Source: Thiomicrorhabdus aquaedulcis (lineage in GTDB: Bacteria; Pseudomonadota; Gammaproteobacteria; Thiomicrospirales; Thiomicrospiraceae). Taken from it: a stretch of DNA of 64,000 bases. Below, piece by piece: positions 25,766 through 36,444 of this stretch. Numbering within the stretch: the stretch's first letter is position 1; the number at the start of each line of letters is the position of its first letter. The notes under the pieces were generated by a model. That model searched no databases and was not told the DNA's origin. It saw only the letters and a program-made list of their open reading frames with translations. The stretch spans positions 1,178,001-1,242,000 of the forward strand of contig NZ_AP018722.1 of assembly GCF_004001325.1 (NCBI RefSeq). The letters are read 5' to 3'. The position numbers were made by a program, and so were the translations under genes.

Positions 25766-26883
25766 ATGAGTTTAAATAAAGATAACCCACATCAAAAACA
25801 TTTACGCAAACAAGATTTGTTGCTCGCATCCAAAGATGACTGTGCTTTTTTTAAAGAAGTGCTTGAAGGCTTATCCACAGCGGTGGTGTGGGTAGATGCA
25901 AATGAAAAAATTCGTTTTATGAATGTTGCAGCTGGGGAGATTTTTCAAACCAGTACTACGCGAATCTTGGGTCGTAACTGGAGTTTTATCTTACCAGGCC
26001 TGTTAGACAATATTTATTTGGCGCAAGAAAAGAAACTTACCATTCACGAATATACCGTGGAGTTGGCTGATTTTAATAAAGTGCGCGTCAGCTGTACTAT
26101 TTCACCCTATGAAATGAACGGTCAAACAGGCTGGTTAATTGAAATTTTTAACACCGAACGCCATCACCGTATTGTAGAAGAAGATGAGCGTTGGCACCAA
26201 TATGAAGCGGGTAATTTACTGGTGCGCACTTTAGCGCATGAGGTTAAAAATCCATTAGCAGGCATTTTGGGTGCTACGCAACTACTGCAAAAACGACACC
26301 AGCCAGGTGATAAAGATTTGGCATTTTTAGAGATTATCTCTAAAGAGGTGCTGCGCCTAAAAAATTTAGTCGACCGTATGCTAGGGCCTAAATTAAGCGC
26401 GACTAAGGACTATCACAATATTCACGAACTGATTCGCTATGTTTTGCAGATTATAGAAGGTGAAAAACCAGCCAACGTTTACGTTAAGCTTGATTATGAT
26501 CCTAGTATTCCTGAGATTATGATGGATTTTGAAGCCATGGTGCAAGCATTACTTAATTTGCTTAAAAACGCCATTCAAGCAATGGAGGCGCACGGTGGCT
26601 TGTTGACCATTAAAACTCGTGTAGAGCATAAGTTTACTTTAGGGGCGTTTACTTACCCATTGGTAGCCGTGCTCAGCATAATGGATGAAGGAGAGGGCAT
26701 TCCAGAAGAGGTCTTTGACTCTATATTTTACCCCATGGTCAGCTCAAAAAAGAAGGTTCAGGCTTAGGTTTGCCAGTGTCTCAAAATGTATTACGCCAGC
26801 ATGATGGCTTGATTGTGGCTGAAAGTAAACCGGGTAAAACCGTGTTTAACGTCTATTTACCGTTAAAGCAAAAGGAGCGCTAA
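25766..26883 (+). pseudogene. glnL: Nitrogen regulation sensor kinase NtrB, broken by a one-base shift
   Basis: A soluble histidine kinase that phosphorylates NtrC under nitrogen limitation and is checked by PII. A PAS domain (about 30-130) is followed by the phosphoacceptor box LAHEVKNPLAG (His158), the N box LLNLLKNAIQAM and the G1 box MDEGEGIPEE. The frame stops at 26767, after SSKKKVQA. One extra A in the A6 run at 26746-26751 restores SSKKEGSGLGLPVSQ and a 372-residue protein ending 1 bp before ntrC. As written, the G2 ATP-lid is missing and the kinase would be inactive. A sequencing indel is a likely explanation. Confidence 0.85.
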
Positions 26884-26884
26884 G

Positions 26885-28318
26885 GTGTCCAATGATGCAG
26901 AAAATTTACCCATTGTTTGGTTGGTGGACGACGACGCTTCGATTCGTTGGGTGCTCGAAACCGCATTAGAAGACAAGCCCTATTTGGTTAAAGTGTTTGA
27001 TTCGCCCTTAACCGCTTTAAAGGCTTATGACGAGTTTCCCCCTACGGCCGTTTTAAGTGACGTTAGAATGCCTGACATGGACGGTTTAACGTTTATGGAG
27101 GCGCTGCACGAAAAAGATAAAGACATCCCCGTTATTATTATGACAGCGCATTCGGATTTAAACACCGCAGTCAAATCATTTCAAAGCAAAGCGTTTGAAT
27201 ACTTGCCCAAACCTTTTGATATTGATGAGGCCATTGGCTTGATTGACCGAGCGGTTAAACGTCATTTATCTGGCGGGGCGATTAGAGCTCCGCGTAAACC
27301 CAAAGTCGAAAAGCAATCGCTTAACATTGTGGGTGCGGCGCCGGCCATGCAAGAGGTGTTTCGTATTTTAGGCCGGGTATCGCAGCTGGATGTAACGGTA
27401 TTGATTAACGGTGAAACCGGAACAGGTAAAGAGTTGATTGCTCAAGCCTTGCACGAGCTTAGTCCCCGCGCTGAAGGGCCATTTGTGGCCTTAAACACAG
27501 CCGCTATTCCAAGAGAGTTACTTGAGTCTGAGCTGTTTGGACACGAAAAAGGCTCATTTACCGGTGCACACTCACAACGAGTAGGACGCTTTGAGCAGGC
27601 TCATGGCGGGACGCTGTTTTTAGATGAAATTGGGGACATGCCCGTTGATTTACAAACGCGTTTATTACGTGTTTTAAACGATGGCAGTATTTACCGAGTG
27701 GGTGGACGAAACCCCATTAAAACCGATGTTAGAATTGTGGCAGCCACTCATCAAAATATGGAAAAAATGGTGCGTGAAGGACGCTTTAGGGAAGATCTAC
27801 TTTATCGTTTAAACATTATTCGTATTAAAGTTCCTGCTCTTAGAGAACGTCGTGAAGACATACCTTTGCTATTAAGGTTTTACATGGAGCAAGAATCTAA
27901 AGCGTTAGGCTTAGAAGAAAAACAATTTAGCAAAGAAGTTGAACGGTTTTTATCATCCTTACACTGGCCTGGCAATGTGCGGCAGTTACGCAGTTTGTGT
28001 ACGTGGCTTACCATCATGGCGCCTGATAAAGTGGTTTATTTAGAAGATTTGCCTTTAGAGCTACAACACTCAGCCGAGCACCTTGATGAAGCGGTTGAAG
28101 GCGATAATTGGCAAGTTCCACTGCAAAAATGGTCTGAACAATTTTTGGCCAGTGGTAAAGAGGGTTTGCATACGGCGGCTGAAGCTCTGTTTGAAAAAGT
28201 ATTGATTGAAGCGGCGCTTAAAGCCAGTAACAATCATCGCCAAAAAGCGGCTATTTTATTAGGCTGGGGTCGCAATACCCTAACGCGAAAGTCGCAGGCT
28301 CTTGGTTTTGAAGAATAG
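26885..28318 (+). CDS. glnG: Nitrogen regulation response regulator NtrC
   Basis: A 477-residue sigma-54 activator. The receiver domain has acidic residues DDD (15-17) and phosphoacceptor Asp59 in LSDVRMP. The AAA+ domain has Walker A GETGTGKE (176-183) and Walker B TLFLDEIGD (243-251), and the C-terminal Fis-type helix-turn-helix includes NNHRQKAAILLGWGRNTLTRK. The sigma-54 contact loop reads GSFTGA (223-228) instead of the usual GAFTGA, a tolerated but less common variant. The start is GTG with AAGGAG 7 nt upstream. It follows ntrB directly. Confidence 0.95.
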   Translation: MSNDAENLPIVWLVDDDASIRWVLETALEDKPYLVKVFDSPLTALKAYDEFPPTAVLSDVRMPDMDGLTFMEALHEKDKDIPVIIMTAHSDLNTAVKSFQSKAFEYLPKPFDIDEAIGLIDRAVKRHLSGGAIRAPRKPKVEKQSLNIVGAAPAMQEVFRILGRVSQLDVTVLINGETGTGKELIAQALHELSPRAEGPFVALNTAAIPRELLESELFGHEKGSFTGAHSQRVGRFEQAHGGTLFLDEIGDMPVDLQTRLLRVLNDGSIYRVGGRNPIKTDVRIVAATHQNMEKMVREGRFREDLLYRLNIIRIKVPALRERREDIPLLLRFYMEQESKALGLEEKQFSKEVERFLSSLHWPGNVRQLRSLCTWLTIMAPDKVVYLEDLPLELQHSAEHLDEAVEGDNWQVPLQKWSEQFLASGKEGLHTAAEALFEKVLIEAALKASNNHRQKAAILLGWGRNTLTRKSQALGFEE

Positions 28319-28350
28319 ATATTAAAAAACTAGCGTTCTTAATGCGATTA

Positions 28351-28362
28351 ACCAGGCCTGGT
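28351..28362. repeat. Iterated palindrome copy 7
   Basis: Exact ACCAGGCCTGGT 32 bp after the ntrC stop codon, where a terminator would be expected. No T-run follows closely except TTTTT 3 bp downstream. Confidence 0.9.
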
Positions 28363-28454
28363 GAGTTTTTAAAAAATACACATGAGAATATTGAGTAATT
28401 CGGCATACAATCTCATGTTATTAACAATACAATTTAAGTGTGCGTGAGTACTTT

Positions 28455-29225
28455 ATGATTTGGGAATATTGGCAACATCTAACAACGCCAACGGCTATTG
28501 TGCTGGCGAAAGAGATGGGATTTTTAAAAGAATCGATTGCATTAGCGTCTCGTGCCAAGCGCTGTAAAGCCACCTGGAATCCACATTACCAAAATTGTCA
28601 GGCAAGCATCGTCCAAGCGGTGCAACGTTCGGTAGGGCGACGCAGTGTGCTTATTTTTGGCGCAGGTTCGTTACGCGATATTCCGTTAGCGTACTTGGCT
28701 CAACAGTTTCATCAGGTAATATTGGTTGATTTGGTATTTTTAAAATCGGCTAGAGCTCAAGCGCAGTCTTTTGATAATGTGGTTTTAATTGAACATGATG
28801 TTACTGAATCGCTGCAAGGTTTTTACACACAGCAAACCCATGTTGAACAGCCCCAAGCCTGGTTAAACGATGCGTCTATTGATTTGGTTATTTCTTTAAA
28901 TTTAATAACGCAACTGCCGCTTATTCCCGTTCGTTGGTTGTTAAGCCATGGCGCATTAACCGAATTGCAAGCGGATAAATTGGCCAAAAAAATTATTTAT
29001 GGGCATTTGCATTATTTAAAACAGTTTGCCGGTGAGGTGTGTTTAATTGCCGATGAATATGGCGTTGAATACGATAAGGCTGGAAAAGAAACGGATAAAG
29101 TTGACCCGTGGTGGGGAATAGAACCACCCAAAGCAGTACAAAATTGGTCGTGGGAGTTAATGCCATTAGGCGAGCAAACAACGCAGATTAGGCAGGTAAA
29201 TCATGTGGGTGTAACGTTTTTTTAA
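28455..29225 (+). CDS. SAM-dependent methyltransferase-like protein, function unknown
   Basis: A 256-residue protein with a Rossmann-type SAM-binding start VLIFGAGSLRDIPL, an acidic second strand VILVDLVFLKSARAQ, and a motif-IV-like IDLVISLNLITQLPL, so a class I methyltransferase fold is probable. No substrate-specific family was recognised. ATG at 28455 is preferred (GAG 6 nt upstream) over GTG at 28440. It lies alone between ntrC and the converging glnB. Confidence 0.65.
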   Translation: MIWEYWQHLTTPTAIVLAKEMGFLKESIALASRAKRCKATWNPHYQNCQASIVQAVQRSVGRRSVLIFGAGSLRDIPLAYLAQQFHQVILVDLVFLKSARAQAQSFDNVVLIEHDVTESLQGFYTQQTHVEQPQAWLNDASIDLVISLNLITQLPLIPVRWLLSHGALTELQADKLAKKIIYGHLHYLKQFAGEVCLIADEYGVEYDKAGKETDKVDPWWGIEPPKAVQNWSWELMPLGEQTTQIRQVNHVGVTFF

Positions 29226-29333
29226 ACGTCTTACCCACTGTGATTTAGTATGAATGGTTTACTTGCTGTTAAGGTTTAAGACCTTTAACTTTGCACGAAC
29301 GAGTAGGGGTTCAAGCTATATTATTGCAAACTA

Positions 29334-30619
<1,286 letters not shown>

Positions 30620-30681
30620 TTTGGGATGGTTATCTCTTGTTAACTCATGGTTTGAGGTGTTTTAAACAACTAATTTTAATG

Positions 30682-30687
30682 TATAAT
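30682..30687 (+). promoter_or_regulatory. -10 element upstream of argG
   Basis: Perfect TATAAT 45 bp before the argG GTG start, in the psd-argG divergent region. No good -35 was found at the proper spacing. A short direct repeat AGAAATTACA x2 lies at 30700-30719, just before the ribosome binding site. Confidence 0.45.
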
Positions 30688-30732
30688 TCGCGCAATTCAT
30701 AGAAATTACAAGAAATTACAAGGAAAACAATC

Positions 30733-31959
30733 GTGTCTGAGGTTAAAAAAGTTGTTTTAGCTTACTCTGGTGGTTTGGATACCTCCATTATTGTCAAATG
30801 GTTGCAAGATGAATACCAGTGTGAAGTGGTTACGTTTACCGCAGACATTGGTCAAGGTGGTGAAGTAGAACCGGCGCGCGTAAAAGCCGCGGCCATGGGC
30901 GTTAAAGAAATTTATATTGAAGATTTGCGTGAAGAATTTGCACGTGATTTTGTTTACCCAATGATGCGTGCAAATGCAATGTATGAGGGTGAATACCGCT
31001 TGGGCACATCGATTGCGCGGCCATTAATTGCTAAGCGTTTGGTTGAAATTGCACAAGCTGTTGGCGCAGACGCGATTTCGCATGGCGCAACGGGTAAAGG
31101 CAACGATCAAGTACGTTTTGAATTAAATTCTTATGCGTTAATGCCCAATGTTAAGGTAATTGCACCTTGGCGCGAGTGGGATTTATTGTCGCGTGAAAAA
31201 CTTATGGCTTATGCAGCCGAGCATAATATTCCGATTGAAAATAATAAGGGTAAAAAGTCACCTTATTCAATGGACGCCAATTTATTGCATATTTCGTATG
31301 AGGGCGGCGTGATTGAAGACCCAGCTAATGAACCCGAAGAAGATATGTGGTTGTGGACGGTTTCTATTGAAAATGCACCTGACGTACCGACCTATTTAGA
31401 CATCGGTTTTGAAAAAGGCGATATTATTAGCATCAATGGTCAAGAAATGTCTCCGGCCACTGTAATGGAATACTTAAATAAAGTAGGTGGCGCAAACGGA
31501 ATTGGTCGTGATGACATTGTTGAAAACCGTTTTGTCGGTATGAAAGCACGTGGCTGTTATGAAACGCCCGCTGGCACTATTATGTTAAAAGCGCATCGTG
31601 CTATGGAATCGCTAACCCTTGATCGAAATGCAGCGCATCTTAAAGACGATTTAATGCCACGCTACGCTGAGATGATTTACAACGGTTTTTGGTTTGCACC
31701 TGAACGTGAAATGTTACAGGCTTTAATTGACGAGTCGCAAACGTTTGTTTCTGGCAATGTGCGGGTTAAGTTGTATAAAGGCAATGTTGTGGTGGTGGGT
31801 CGTACTTCAGAAAACAGTTTGTTTGATGAAGCGATTGCAACGTTTGAAGAAGACGGTGGTGCATACAATCATAAAGACGCCGAAGGGTTTATTAAGCTTA
31901 ATGCATTACGCTTACGGACAGCCGCTAAACGTCGAGCTAAAAATGCGTCTAAAGCTTAA
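30733..31959 (+). CDS. argG: Argininosuccinate synthase
   Basis: Joins citrulline and aspartate using ATP in arginine synthesis. The 408-residue protein has the ATP loop [11 protein letters not shown] (residues 9-19), [17 protein letters not shown], and EIIAPWREW-like [10 protein letters not shown]. The start is GTG with AAGGA upstream. It is monocistronic: a composite hairpin formed around the iterated palindrome, and then a clear intrinsic terminator, follow it. Confidence 0.97.
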   Translation: MSEVKKVVLAYSGGLDTSIIVKWLQDEYQCEVVTFTADIGQGGEVEPARVKAAAMGVKEIYIEDLREEFARDFVYPMMRANAMYEGEYRLGTSIARPLIAKRLVEIAQAVGADAISHGATGKGNDQVRFELNSYALMPNVKVIAPWREWDLLSREKLMAYAAEHNIPIENNKGKKSPYSMDANLLHISYEGGVIEDPANEPEEDMWLWTVSIENAPDVPTYLDIGFEKGDIISINGQEMSPATVMEYLNKVGGANGIGRDDIVENRFVGMKARGCYETPAGTIMLKAHRAMESLTLDRNAAHLKDDLMPRYAEMIYNGFWFAPEREMLQALIDESQTFVSGNVRVKLYKGNVVVVGRTSENSLFDEAIATFEEDGGAYNHKDAEGFIKLNALRLRTAAKRRAKNASKA

Positions 31960-31987
31960 TTTTGTGATTTAAATATAAAATAGAAAA

Positions 31988-32017
31988 AAGCGTATGACCA
32001 GGCCTGGTCAAACGCTT
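31988..32017. repeat. Iterated palindrome copy 8 inside a composite hairpin
   Basis: The exact ACCAGGCCTGGT core (31997-32008), extended by TG/CA, is bracketed by AAGCGT and ACGCTT. The transcript can form a long interrupted stem just after argG, which may add to termination or mRNA end protection. Confidence 0.85.
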
Positions 32018-32042
32018 AAAGCCTAAATTGCTTAGATATTTT

Positions 32043-32070
32043 AAACAGCGTTATATTAACGCTGTTTTTT
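32043..32070 (+). terminator. Intrinsic terminator after argG
   Basis: AAACAGCGTTA pairs with TAACGCTGTTT around a 3-nt loop, followed by a T-run. Confidence 0.9.
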
Positions 32071-32120
32071 ATGTGGCGGTTTAACTGTGTGACTTACCGT
32101 GTAAAAAAAGAGATTGTTAC

Positions 32121-32633
32121 ATGTCAAAAAAATCACACCATTTTGTAGCCACACCCTCATTAAAACAATTGCTTAAAAATCCTATTTTACTATTAGGGTT
32201 TGGATTAGGTTCGGGCTTGGCAAAAGTAGGGCCCGGGACAGCAGGAACCTTACTGGGACTTTTGTTGTTTTTACCCCTGTTGCTCTGGAATGAATACTGG
32301 GCATGGGGTGTGTTTATAATGGCGTTGCTTGGTGGTTCTTACATTTGCGCCGAGTCGTCACGCTGGTTGGGTGTGCATGACCACGGCGGGATTGTGTGGG
32401 ATGAGTTTGTAGGCATTTGGCTGGTACTGTTATGTCTGCCTGAACAAAGCTGGGTTTATTGGTTAGCGGCTTTTGGGTTATTTAGAGTGTTTGACATTTT
32501 AAAACCCTGGCCAATTAATTGGATTGATCAACGTGTTTCAGGTGGTTTTGGCATACTGTTAGATGACCTAGTGGCCGCTGTTTTTGCGTTAGGCGCGATT
32601 TGGATTGGGTTTTATGTTTTGGCATTTGTATAA
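32121..32633 (+). CDS. pgpA: Phosphatidylglycerophosphatase A
   Basis: An inner-membrane phosphatase producing phosphatidylglycerol. The 170-residue protein shows GLGSGLAKVGPGTAGTL, the acidic motif IVWDEFVGIW and FRVFDILKPWPI, all typical of PgpA. It has about four hydrophobic segments. In many gammaproteobacteria it follows thiL; here it is next to a rhodanese gene. Confidence 0.94.
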   Translation: MSKKSHHFVATPSLKQLLKNPILLLGFGLGSGLAKVGPGTAGTLLGLLLFLPLLLWNEYWAWGVFIMALLGGSYICAESSRWLGVHDHGGIVWDEFVGIWLVLLCLPEQSWVYWLAAFGLFRVFDILKPWPINWIDQRVSGGFGILLDDLVAAVFALGAIWIGFYVLAFV

Positions 32634-32688
32634 AGTTAAGGTATATTACGCCAAAATACTGTGTAAATTTTGGGAGAGAGAATAAAAA

Positions 32689-32985
32689 ATGTTTATTGCA
32701 TGCGATGACGCTAAGCGTTTAATTAAAGAAAAAAAAGCCCAGTTGGTCGATGTCAGAACCCCGGAAGAGTTTGCTATGAGTAAATTGCCAGGCGCAATGA
32801 ACATTCCTTTGCAAGACATTGATCGTGTGGGCGAAAGTTTATTAGATAAAGACATTCCAGTGATTGTATTTTGTCGCTCTGGACAACGGTCGCACATGGC
32901 CATGCAAATTTTACTGTCGCAAAATTTTGACGAAGTCTATAATTTAGGTTCGTTTATGGCCTGGCACCAATGCCCGGATGTTTAG
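32689..32985 (+). CDS. Single-domain rhodanese-like protein
   Basis: A 98-residue sulfurtransferase-type domain with LVDVRTPEEFAMSKLPGAMNIPL and the active-site loop FCRSGQRS, where the Cys carries the persulfide. It has no signal peptide, so it is cytoplasmic. Its length fits a GlpE/PspE-like stand-alone domain. A role in persulfide handling would suit a sulfur oxidiser, but this is inferred only from family and organism. Confidence 0.85.
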   Translation: MFIACDDAKRLIKEKKAQLVDVRTPEEFAMSKLPGAMNIPLQDIDRVGESLLDKDIPVIVFCRSGQRSHMAMQILLSQNFDEVYNLGSFMAWHQCPDV

Positions 32986-33057
32986 CGTGCTTTTTATTCT
33001 AAGTTGGTTGCCAATTCAAAGAATATAACAAAGCTAAAACCAGTTTAATTGTGATTT

Positions 33058-33093
33058 AAAAGCGTTTAACACCCAGTGTTTAAGCGCTTTTTT
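33058..33093 (+). terminator. Intrinsic terminator after the rhodanese gene
   Basis: AAAAGCGTTTAACAC pairs, with one bulge, with GTGTTTAAGCGCTTTT, followed by T-rich sequence. Confidence 0.85.
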
Positions 33094-33152
33094 GCTTTTA
33101 ATACATTAGGGTTAAGCAAATATTACGTGCTCACCGTTTAAAGGATTAGACC

Positions 33153-34415
33153 ATGCGAATTGCCTTGCATTTACAAATTTTTATAGCCTTAATGCTGGCC
33201 GCCGCCATGGGCGCTTACACCGGAACCGACAAAACCATTTTGGGTCTTACTTGGTTGTCTGTATACACCTTTATTGGCACAATGTTTTTAAATGCCTTAA
33301 AGATGATTGTTGTGCCTTTAGTGATGTCGGCCATTATTGTAGGTATTGCTAATATTGCTGGACACGGTCAGTTTGGACGAATTGGGGCTAAAACTTTTTT
33401 ATATTACGTATCGACCACCACGATTGCAGTGTTGATAGGATTGGTGTTGGTAAACGCCATTCAACCCGGTGTCACCTCTAATGCCGCGCCTATTTTAGAA
33501 GCCAGTCAGGCAGTGCAGCAAGCGGTAGAAGGAAAAACCAGTGGCGATGTGGTGGATGTGTTCTTGCGAATGGTTCCTACTAATGTTGTAGCGGCTGCAG
33601 CCGAAGGGCAAATGCTAGGGCTTATTTTCTTTAGTTTATTGTTTGGTTACTTTATGGCCAAACTATCGGGTCGTCCCAAACGCACTGTACTGGATTTTTG
33701 GCAGGGTGTTTTAGATGTGATGATGTTAATGACCGCTTGGGTCATGAAGTTTGCACCCATAGGTGTTTTTGGTTTAGTGGCCGCTTCGATAGCAAAAACT
33801 GGCTTTGAGCAGTTTAGTCATTTAGCACTGTTTTTTGTCACAGTAACCCTTGCACTTGCCATTCACTTACTGGTGGTCATGCCTTTAATCTTGCGCTTTG
33901 TGGGCGGTATAAAAAATCCGTGGTTGCATTATCAAGCCATGTTACCAGCATTATTAATGGCTTTTTCAACCAGTTCATCGTCGGTTACTTTGCCTGTCAC
34001 TATAAGTTCGTTAGAAAATCGAGCGGGCGTATCTAATCGTATTACCAGTTTTGTTTTGCCTCTAGGCGCCACTATCAATATGGATGGTACAGCTTTATAT
34101 GAGTGTGTTGCGGTGGTGTTTATTGCGCAACTGTTTGGCATGTCACTTGATTTTTCTACCCAGTTGCTAATTGTATTATTGGCATTGCTTACGTCCATTG
34201 GGGTTGCGGGGATTCCGTCGGCCAGTTTGGTGGCCATCAGCATTATTTTACTGGCGGTTGGCTTGCCGGCTGAAGCCATAGGTTTGCTGTTGGTGGTTGA
34301 TCGTATACTGGATATGATGCGCACTGCGGTTAACGTATTTAGCGATTCGGTAGGCGCTGTTGTGATTGCGCGCTCTGAAGGCGAGAACCAAGTTTTAACG
34401 CAAAAATTATTTTAA
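33153..34415 (+). CDS. Dicarboxylate/amino acid:cation symporter (DAACS family)
   Basis: A 420-residue secondary transporter with about eight hydrophobic helices. Hairpin 1 carries the serine-rich STSSSSVTLPVT, helix 7 has NMDGTALYE and helix 8 has DRILDMMRTAVNVFSD, which form the substrate and cation sites in the GltPh/DctA family. The conserved Arg of helix 8 (MMRTAVNV) favours acidic amino-acid substrates such as glutamate or aspartate, but C4-dicarboxylates cannot be excluded. It is monocistronic. Confidence 0.9.
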   Translation: MRIALHLQIFIALMLAAAMGAYTGTDKTILGLTWLSVYTFIGTMFLNALKMIVVPLVMSAIIVGIANIAGHGQFGRIGAKTFLYYVSTTTIAVLIGLVLVNAIQPGVTSNAAPILEASQAVQQAVEGKTSGDVVDVFLRMVPTNVVAAAAEGQMLGLIFFSLLFGYFMAKLSGRPKRTVLDFWQGVLDVMMLMTAWVMKFAPIGVFGLVAASIAKTGFEQFSHLALFFVTVTLALAIHLLVVMPLILRFVGGIKNPWLHYQAMLPALLMAFSTSSSSVTLPVTISSLENRAGVSNRITSFVLPLGATINMDGTALYECVAVVFIAQLFGMSLDFSTQLLIVLLALLTSIGVAGIPSASLVAISIILLAVGLPAEAIGLLLVVDRILDMMRTAVNVFSDSVGAVVIARSEGENQVLTQKLF

Positions 34416-34452
34416 ACGTAATGTTATTACGTAGTTTCAAAGTATTAAAATG

Positions 34453-34464
34453 ACCAGGCCTGGT
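34453..34464. repeat. Iterated palindrome copy 9
   Basis: Exact ACCAGGCCTGGT 30 bp before the start of the following small gene and 37 bp after the symporter stop. Confidence 0.9.
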
Positions 34465-34494
34465 TAAATCATTTGAGCAAAAAGGAGGTCATAA

Positions 34495-34866
34495 ATGCAG
34501 TGGAATTTTGACGATTTACAGGGTTTGACAGAGCGAGCAGCGCATCCTAATCAGTATTCTGAACACGAGAAAGCTCAAAATTGCGCCTTAATTTTGCAGG
34601 AGCTTAATCGTGAACTGCATCGGTTTGAGCAAGTCCTTGTTCAAGATTTGTCGCACATCAGCACGGCGGCTATATATGCCGGAAATTTGCGGCTAGAAGC
34701 GGTAGTGCATTTAAAAGACAATTTGTATCGCTGTGATTACGGTTACGATTGGCAAATTGGCTGGACGTGTTCGGGTTTGCAAGAGAATGGTAGAGTGTAT
34801 GAAAAGATGCGTTTTAACCTTGCCAATAATGGTGAGATTATATTTAAGCCTTTGCAATTGGATTAA
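34495..34866 (+). CDS. Conserved-looking hypothetical protein
   Basis: A 123-residue soluble protein, acidic, with an N-terminal helical half (YSEHEKAQNCALILQELNRELHRFEQ) and a beta-rich C-terminal half (LYRCDYGYDWQIGWTCSG). No family was recognised. It has an unusually perfect Shine-Dalgarno sequence AAGGAGGT 8 nt before the ATG, which strongly supports the start and active translation. It converges with lpxH, leaving only 20 bp between the stops. Confidence 0.65.
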   Translation: MQWNFDDLQGLTERAAHPNQYSEHEKAQNCALILQELNRELHRFEQVLVQDLSHISTAAIYAGNLRLEAVVHLKDNLYRCDYGYDWQIGWTCSGLQENGRVYEKMRFNLANNGEIIFKPLQLD

Positions 34867-34886
34867 AGCGGATGAAAAACCGTAGA

Positions 34887-35666
34887 TTACGGTTTAAATT
34901 CGATGAGTTCGGGACCGTTATCAGTGACTTTAATAATGAATGCTGCCGGACGCCAGTCGCCCAATACCCAGCGCTTTAACGTAGTATGAGGTGCTTCAAT
35001 AAGGTGAAGACCTGGTCTGTGTGTGTGCCCATGAATTAGATGTTGGGCGATAGGAAAGGCTTTAAAAAGGTCGCACACCGCATCTTGAGTAACATCCATG
35101 AGCGTTTGAGGCTTTTGCAGGCTTGCGTCTTTTGAGCGTTGACGTAATTTTTGCCCCATTGCTGTACGGCGTTTAGGACTTAAGTGCAACATTAAGCGTT
35201 TAAACCACGGGTGTCTAAAAACGGTGCGCATACGTTGATAGCCTTTGTCTAGCGTACACAAGGTATCGCCGTGCAACATGACATACGGTTTGTCATATAA
35301 CGTAACAAGATGGGGCTCATTAATATACTGGATGCCGGTGGCTTGCCAAAATGCATCGCCCATTAAAAAATCTCGATTGCCAAAAAGTAAGTAAAGCTTT
35401 ACCCCTTGTGTACTGAGCTTTTTAAACTCGGAGATAATTTCCGGATACTGTTTAAGACTAATGTCATCGCCTAGCCAGACTTCAAACAAATCGCCCAAAA
35501 TATACAAGGCGTCTGCTTTGGGGGCTAAGGTTTTTAAAAATTGCAAAAAGGCATGATTTATAGGGTGTTCTAAAGAGTTTTCACCCGTGTGAGGAAACGA
35601 TTTAATACTGGGCTGTAAATGCACATCGGCAATAATAAGGGTATGACATGGAGTATGAGCGGTCAT
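34887..35666 (-). CDS. lpxH: UDP-2,3-diacylglucosamine diphosphatase
   Basis: A lipid A pathway enzyme producing lipid X at the inner-membrane surface. The 259-residue calcineurin-like phosphoesterase shows metal-binding motifs IIADVHL, LGDLFEVWLGDD, FGNRDFL, MLHGDTLCT and HGHTHRP in the proper order. The DVHL version replaces the more usual DLHL. Upstream, a MITE-like element lies 77 bp from the start codon. Confidence 0.94.
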   Translation of the reverse strand: MTAHTPCHTLIIADVHLQPSIKSFPHTGENSLEHPINHAFLQFLKTLAPKADALYILGDLFEVWLGDDISLKQYPEIISEFKKLSTQGVKLYLLFGNRDFLMGDAFWQATGIQYINEPHLVTLYDKPYVMLHGDTLCTLDKGYQRMRTVFRHPWFKRLMLHLSPKRRTAMGQKLRQRSKDASLQKPQTLMDVTQDAVCDLFKAFPIAQHLIHGHTHRPGLHLIEAPHTTLKRWVLGDWRPAAFIIKVTDNGPELIEFKP

Positions 35667-35743
35667 TGCAGATTAAACCCATATTAGCGTAAACGGTATA
35701 AAGCAAAATTAAGTTGCCTTTAAACAGATTCAAAATTAAACAT

Positions 35744-35907
35744 AAAAGCTTTGCACGAGCGGGGACTGGAAAAAAAGTGAAAAAATTTTACCTAAATAAG
35801 TTTAGCGAAAAACATACAGATTAGCGGGCTATTCAACAGTTTTCAAACAAAAATTAGGCAGAATTTAACTATTTTTTTGGCCGTATATCCACACGCGCAA
35901 CGGTCTC
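35744..35907. mobile_element. MITE-like element 5 (about 164 bp)
   Basis: The left end AAAAGCTTTGCACGAGCGGG and right end CCACACGCGCAACGGTCTC are imperfect inverted repeats. Subterminal TTTAACTATTTTTTTGGCCG matches copies 1, 3, 4 and 6. It fills much of the 274-bp gap between lpxH and ppiB. Confidence 0.6.
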
Positions 35908-35940
35908 AATAGTATGTTTAAAGGCTTTAAAGGATTATAG

Positions 35941-36444
35941 TTAATCTTCGATTAAAGTGGTTTTAGTAATAATAATGTCTTCAACTGGAACGTCCTGATG
36001 ACCGCGTTTGCTGCCAGTTTTAACTTTAGCCATTTCATCAACAATGTCCATACCTTCAACCACTTTACCAAATACAGCGTAACCCCAACCCTGCATGTCT
36101 TTTTTACTATGGTTTAAAAAATCATTGTCTTTAAGGTTGATAAAAAATTGAGCTGTAGCCGAATGAGGATCCATGGTGCGTGCATACGCCAAAGTACCGC
36201 GCTTATTTAATAAACCGTTGTCGGCTTCGTTTTCTATCGATTCCCCCGATGTTTTCTCTTCCATCCCCGGCATCATGCCACCACCTTGAACCATAAAATT
36301 AGGGATAATTCGGTGAAAAATAGTTCCTTTGTAAAAGTTATCCATAACGTAGTGAATAAAATTTTCAGTGCCTAACGGAGCCTTTTCGGCGTCTAATTCT
36401 ACGGTAATGTTTCCTAAGGTAGTTTCAATAATCACTTTGGGCAT
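35941..36444 (-). CDS. ppiB: Cytoplasmic peptidyl-prolyl cis-trans isomerase (cyclophilin)
   Basis: A 167-residue cyclophilin without signal peptide. [14 protein letters not shown] holds the catalytic Arg, and NRGT-like [10 protein letters not shown] and [13 protein letters not shown] are conserved. It assists folding by isomerising prolyl bonds. Its closest neighbour is a periplasmic paralogue 118 bp upstream with clear sequence similarity, consistent with an old tandem duplication. Confidence 0.94.
   Translation of the reverse strand: MPKVIIETTLGNITVELDAEKAPLGTENFIHYVMDNFYKGTIFHRIIPNFMVQGGGMMPGMEEKTSGESIENEADNGLLNKRGTLAYARTMDPHSATAQFFINLKDNDFLNHSKKDMQGWGYAVFGKVVEGMDIVDEMAKVKTGSKRGHQDVPVEDIIITKTTLIED

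Noticed and set aside
29278-29310. A seventh MITE-like element near glnB
   Set aside because: AGACCTTT and TTTGCACGAACGAG resemble one end, but no matching second end or subterminal block was found, so it is at best a fragment.
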